Shown: positions 37,059 through 40,180 of the stretch, piece by piece | Layout of the letters: every line of letters starts with the position of its first letter | How positions within the stretch are numbered: position 1 is the stretch's first letter | DNA from: Endotrypanum monterogeii | Taxonomy: Eukaryota; Euglenozoa; Kinetoplastea; Trypanosomatida; Trypanosomatidae | Assembly: GCA_000333855.2 (NCBI GenBank) | Contig: CM007340.1 | Location: 569,758 to 609,937 of the forward strand | DNA: 40,180 nt | Reading direction: 5' to 3' | Position numbers and translations under genes: made by a program | Notes under the pieces: generated by a model | What the model was told of the DNA's origin: nothing | What the model saw: the letters and a program-made list of their open reading frames with translations, nothing else | Databases searched by the model: none

Positions 37059-37440
37059 GCACCCCCCCCCCTCCATGCGAGTGGAGCGGCAGATGGAGCA
37101 GAGGCCTCTGAGCCCCGACGTGGACACACCAGACTTGTCTGCAGAGACTTGGGGCGACCCGAGGCCGGTCAGCTTTCGCGTGGCTCACACCCTGTACGCA
37201 ACGAGGTCCACCCTCTCGTGTGTCAAAACCAAGTGTCACCGCCTCCAACTATCACGGGTTTCCTGACCGCGGACCCGCATGGGTAACGGCGTTGAACCCA
37301 TGTGACTCCGCCTGGCGCCAATCACGCGACACGCGCCGGGCAGATGAGTGGAGGGAGAGGCATGAAGAAGCCGTTGGACGCACGTTCTGATCGAGTGGTC
37401 GGCGATTCTTTCTAGACGAGTCGTGTGAGTCACTCTACCG
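37059..37440 (+). mobile_element. Probable degenerate SIDER-type retroposon
   Basis: A GC-rich, non-coding block starting with a C run and CTCCATGCGAGTGGAG stands out from its AT-rich and simple-repeat surroundings and has no long supported frame. Its composition, size and position between genes fit the short interspersed degenerate retroposons (SIDER) that are abundant in Leishmania 3'UTRs, where some copies affect mRNA stability or translation. The wording of the sequence looks familiar to me as SIDER2-like, but I could not align it to a consensus. There is no clear poly(A) end or target-site duplication. Confidence 0.45.
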
Positions 37441-37987
37441 AGGAGTGCAGGGGATCTGCGCGTTTGTCTCGCCGCAATGTGTTCCCTTTTATCTTTTCTG
37501 TTTTTATCTCTCTCTCTCTACATATATATATATTTGGATAGATTGAAGCAAACACATAATTTGTAGAAAATTTACCATCAACTGAGCATATTTGTGCCAG
37601 GGCGCATGCCTGGCGTATAATAATTATTTATATATTTGTTTACCCCCTTTCTCCACCCCACCCCTTCTTATTGCCCCCCCCCCCCCCCACACACACACAA
37701 AATCATCAGTAGCTCAGGCAATAAAAGTGGTGGTGGTGGTGATCAGAGCGGGGGAGGTGATGATGCACGACGACATTATTCGCGAAGACGGCACGTGTAT
37801 CTTCACGCGGCAGTGGACCACTTCGTCTTAGCGGGGGGGGGTGTTTTACCCACGCGCCGTTGCAGCTGCTAGCCTTGGCACCTTTCTTTTTCGCAGCTGA
37901 ACGCGTTGGTTAGCTGCCGCCGGTCTCAAAAACACCCTATATGTTCTTCATTTGTCTCCCACTGCACCACCACACCGTTACTCGCGT

Positions 37988-38034
37988 TCTCCCCTTCCCC
38001 ACCCTCTCTCACCCTCCTCTCTAAAAAAAAAAAG
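37988..38034 (+). promoter_or_regulatory. Candidate trans-splice acceptor for the SET-domain gene
   Basis: A strong C/T tract (37988-38022) is followed by an A run and AG at 38033-38034, giving a leader of about 150 nt. Confidence 0.55.
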
Positions 38035-38185
38035 AAGGCTTCGTGTCTTTGCTGCTCGACTCGCTGGATTTTCCCGTCTGTGTTTGCAAAGGTCGGCTGT
38101 CACTGAAGACTCTGCGTCTCGTTTGTCTTCAATACTTGTTCGCAAAGCGAAGCGGGTTTGAGGGACACACACACCTCTGTACTAA

Positions 38186-39208
38186 ATGTTTCAGCGCTCT
38201 CTTCGGCGATGCGCAGCGGCTGCTGTCGCTGCCAGCTCTGCTACAACGGATGATATGTTGGCGCCCTTTGCCGACCGCGTTGGGACCCTGTGCCAGCGGA
38301 TGCAGGCGGCGGGGGCGGAGTTCGGCTGCGTTGCCGTGAACCCTGACGAGGAGCAGTGCCGCGGCCTCGTGGCCAAGTGCGCCATTCGAGAGGGCACCAC
38401 TGTCATGTCGATACCCCTCCAGCACTGCAGTATCTCCTGCGAGCAGCTCAAAAAAGACGAGTTTGTACAGACAATGCAGCCACCGAGCCTGGACGTGGTG
38501 CGGCACATCATGAGTACGCGCAGCATACGGGATCCGGTCATGTACGAGCAACTGTACCTCGCCCTCCTCATTTCAGCGGATCACATGAACCCCGCTAGCC
38601 CCCGCGGCGAATACTACAATCTCCTTCCGCATCCTGCAGTGGACGACGCACTTGCTATTCAGCGCCACAAGGATGTCCTAGATCCACTGCTGCTTGTAGA
38701 GTGGAACGATTACCAGAAGGAGATGTTGTCTATACTGCACCACTTGCTCCGGCGCTGGGACTCCCCGCGGGCCCCGCCAATCCAGGTGGCGTACTGGGCA
38801 CTGCGCACCGTATTCAGTCGCATGCACATGATGCCCAAAGCCGGCCTGGCACCACAGCAGGTAGGGTCCACTCTCAGCTACACCGCACTGTCCACGGTCG
38901 ATCGCGCAGACCTGCAGACGCGATGGTCGCGACGACTCAAGACAATACTGAGCTCGTTGATGGGTAGCCCTGCCGACGCTGAGGAGTACCAGCTCGTCCC
39001 CACGTTAGTTCCGCTGCTGGACATGACTCCGCATATTCCCTCCAGTAACGTACAAGTGGAGGTGAGCACACGTAACGCCCGCGTTGGCGGCTGCGCCGAG
39101 CTTCGCGCAGTGCGCGACATAGAGGCTGGAGAGACGATTGGGCTGCGCTTCAACTCCTCCCAGGCACCTGCATTCCTTCTCTTCCGCTTTGGTTTTATTC
39201 CGCAGTAG
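38186..39208 (+). CDS. SET-domain protein of the RuBisCO-LSMT/SETD3 type
   Basis: A 340-residue protein resembling the split-SET lysine/histidine methyltransferases. Visible landmarks are RGLVAKCAIREGTTVMSIP (about 59-77), the first SET strand pair; YYNLLPHP (about 142-149), the family's LP element; VAYWALRTVFSRMHM (about 198-212), the W-A-x-x-x-V-x-SR helix; LVPTLVPLLDMTPH (about 270-283), in place of the usual D-x-x-NH cofactor motif; and a final FLLFRFGF (about 329-336). The Asn of NH is Pro282, and the Tyr positions in the C-terminal YG and YGF motifs are Phe322 and Phe335. The protein stops just after this motif and so lacks the C-terminal substrate-binding domain of the 450-600 residue relatives. 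The first 20 residues (Arg, Ala and Ser, no acids) could be a mitochondrial presequence. Activity is uncertain. Confidence 0.8.
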   Translation: MFQRSLRRCAAAAVAASSATTDDMLAPFADRVGTLCQRMQAAGAEFGCVAVNPDEEQCRGLVAKCAIREGTTVMSIPLQHCSISCEQLKKDEFVQTMQPPSLDVVRHIMSTRSIRDPVMYEQLYLALLISADHMNPASPRGEYYNLLPHPAVDDALAIQRHKDVLDPLLLVEWNDYQKEMLSILHHLLRRWDSPRAPPIQVAYWALRTVFSRMHMMPKAGLAPQQVGSTLSYTALSTVDRADLQTRWSRRLKTILSSLMGSPADAEEYQLVPTLVPLLDMTPHIPSSNVQVEVSTRNARVGGCAELRAVRDIEAGETIGLRFNSSQAPAFLLFRFGFIPQ

Positions 39209-39442
39209 CGGGTGCGTAGGTGCATGGATGTGGGTGCTGCTGGCGCTGTCGTAGCCCTCTTCGGTGTACCGCCGTTCAAATGTGTTGCCACCGCCGCCCC
39301 CTCTTGCGCATCACTGAACTGTAGACCTCGACTCTCTCTCGCTTCCGTTGCCTGTCCGTGCTCGTTGTCTAAGCACAGGTGCGAATGTGTGCCGGTGGTT
39401 CTCGGCCTGTTACGTGGAGGTTGTTGTTTCCACGTTCCTCTT

Positions 39443-39471
<29 letters not shown>
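39443..39471. repeat. (CA)n microsatellite
   Basis: About 14 CA units with CG interruptions at the end. Confidence 0.95.
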
Positions 39472-39475
<4 letters not shown>

Positions 39476-40097
39476 TCTCGCCTCGCCCGCGTCTTTGTTG
39501 GTTCTCTCTCTCTCTCTGTGTGTATGTAGTGGTAGACCTCCCACTGCTGCCGATTAAGTGATCTGACTTCTTTCCGTACCAAACGCGTGGTGGTGTTCTC
39601 TCATGCATGCAGCGCTCGACGGCTACGCTGATGGCCAGATCCTCTGGTGAGGAGGAGGGGGGGGGGCATATATTAATCAAACATATTTTTATACGCGTTT
39701 GTGCATCTTAATGAACGAGGGGATGCCTCCGTCACCCGTCGGCGCTACTAAACACCTCACACCCTCAAACAACTGACTTTGTTTGCACCACTGCCACATT
39801 CAGCGCCTTTTCACCGGCCTTCCGCATTACTCCTTCCTCTGTTTCCCCTGAACTCAATTTTTTTTTTTTTTTTAAATAACGCTCCTCTACACACAGACAT
39901 CCTGCACACACCCAACAGTGACTTGCAGCACCCGCCACCTTTTTTTTTCTCCCCTCTTGTCTTGCGGTGCTGCTGCACCTACTTCCTCTTGAAAGTAGTG
40001 TTCCCACCAGAGCTGCCTCCACGCAACCGATCCCAAAGAGGTGCGCTGGTTATAAACTGTGCATGATTCCACATTGCCCTTTCCCCTCTTCCTGTGA

Positions 40098-40098
<1 letters not shown>

Positions 40099-40129
<31 letters not shown>
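40099..40129. repeat. (TA)n microsatellite near window end
   Basis: About 15 TA units, 50 bases before the end of the window. Confidence 0.95.
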
Positions 40130-40133
<4 letters not shown>

Positions 40134-40180
40134 AGGGATCTTTTTTTATATATTTTTAAATTTTACACTTCGTTGCTGAC

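Larger units (their letters stand above)
36028..38185. other. Intergenic region with retroposon-like segment
   Basis: No gene is supported in 2.2 kb. It contains a (TA)n at 36374-36400, T-rich sequence with TTTTG repeats at 36450-36490, a distinctly GC-rich segment at 37059-37440 (reported separately), a (TC)n/TA stretch at 37507-37533, a C run at 37674-37690, a short (GGT)n at 37729-37742 and the acceptor signal of the next gene. Confidence 0.7.
39209..40180. other. Region downstream of the SET-domain gene
   Basis: No gene is visible up to the window end. It has a (CA)n tract (39443-39471), a (TC)n run near 39504-39518, a G run (39657-39666), T runs (39859-39873, 39940-39948) and a (TA)n at 40099-40129. 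Pyrimidine-rich stretches at 39780-39960 may prepare an acceptor for a further gene on the + strand beyond the window. Confidence 0.65.

Overview
The window looks like nuclear DNA of a trypanosomatid of the Leishmania type (Leishmaniinae). All ten convincing genes are intronless, GC-rich in their coding parts and on the + strand. They are separated by long (0.9 to 3.3 kb) spacers full of (CA)n, (TA)n, homopolymers and polypyrimidine tracts followed by AG. That is the layout of a polycistronic directional cluster processed by trans-splicing. The encoded set is eukaryotic and flagellate: beta-COP, an exosome RNase PH-fold subunit, Pumilio proteins and the axonemal central-pair protein PF16. There are no bacterial-style operons, terminators, CRISPR arrays, tRNAs or rRNAs that I can see. 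The exact species cannot be fixed from the sequence alone. Region by region: 1-16 match the end of a standard Illumina adapter, so the window probably starts at a contig edge. 1336-4335 is beta-COP. 5494-6699 is an RRP42-like exosome ring subunit. 8510-10255 and 12642-14198 are two tandem Pumilio-repeat genes that share a repeat core of about 1.15 kb, its 3' part apparently identical, but have unrelated N- and C-terminal ends; the second has a doubtful C-terminal frame. 14199-17485 is a long gene-free stretch containing a 786-base assembly gap flanked by (TA)n. 17486-21364 is a large WD40 plus coiled-coil protein. 22668-24032 is a coiled-coil protein. 25013-26545 is PF16/SPAG6. 26839-27447 holds a G-rich 146-bp repeat unit in opposite orientations around a 10-base gap. 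28931-31837 is a large protein I do not recognise. 32755-36027 is a large protein with three stretches that look like ubiquitin-fold modules. 37059-37440 resembles a degenerate SIDER-type retroposon. 38186-39208 is a short SET-domain methyltransferase-like protein. How the genes relate: co-directional genes in trypanosomatids are transcribed together but are usually not functionally grouped, so I do not read this as one pathway. Expression is probably set after transcription by splice acceptors, 3'UTRs and RNA-binding proteins, a class to which the two PUF products belong. The most interesting items are the homogenised PUF pair with its frame conflict at a hexamer repeat, the inverted G-rich 146-bp repeat, the triple ubiquitin-fold candidate and the SET protein with altered active-site motifs. 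I found no convincing evidence of a wholly new multi-gene system.
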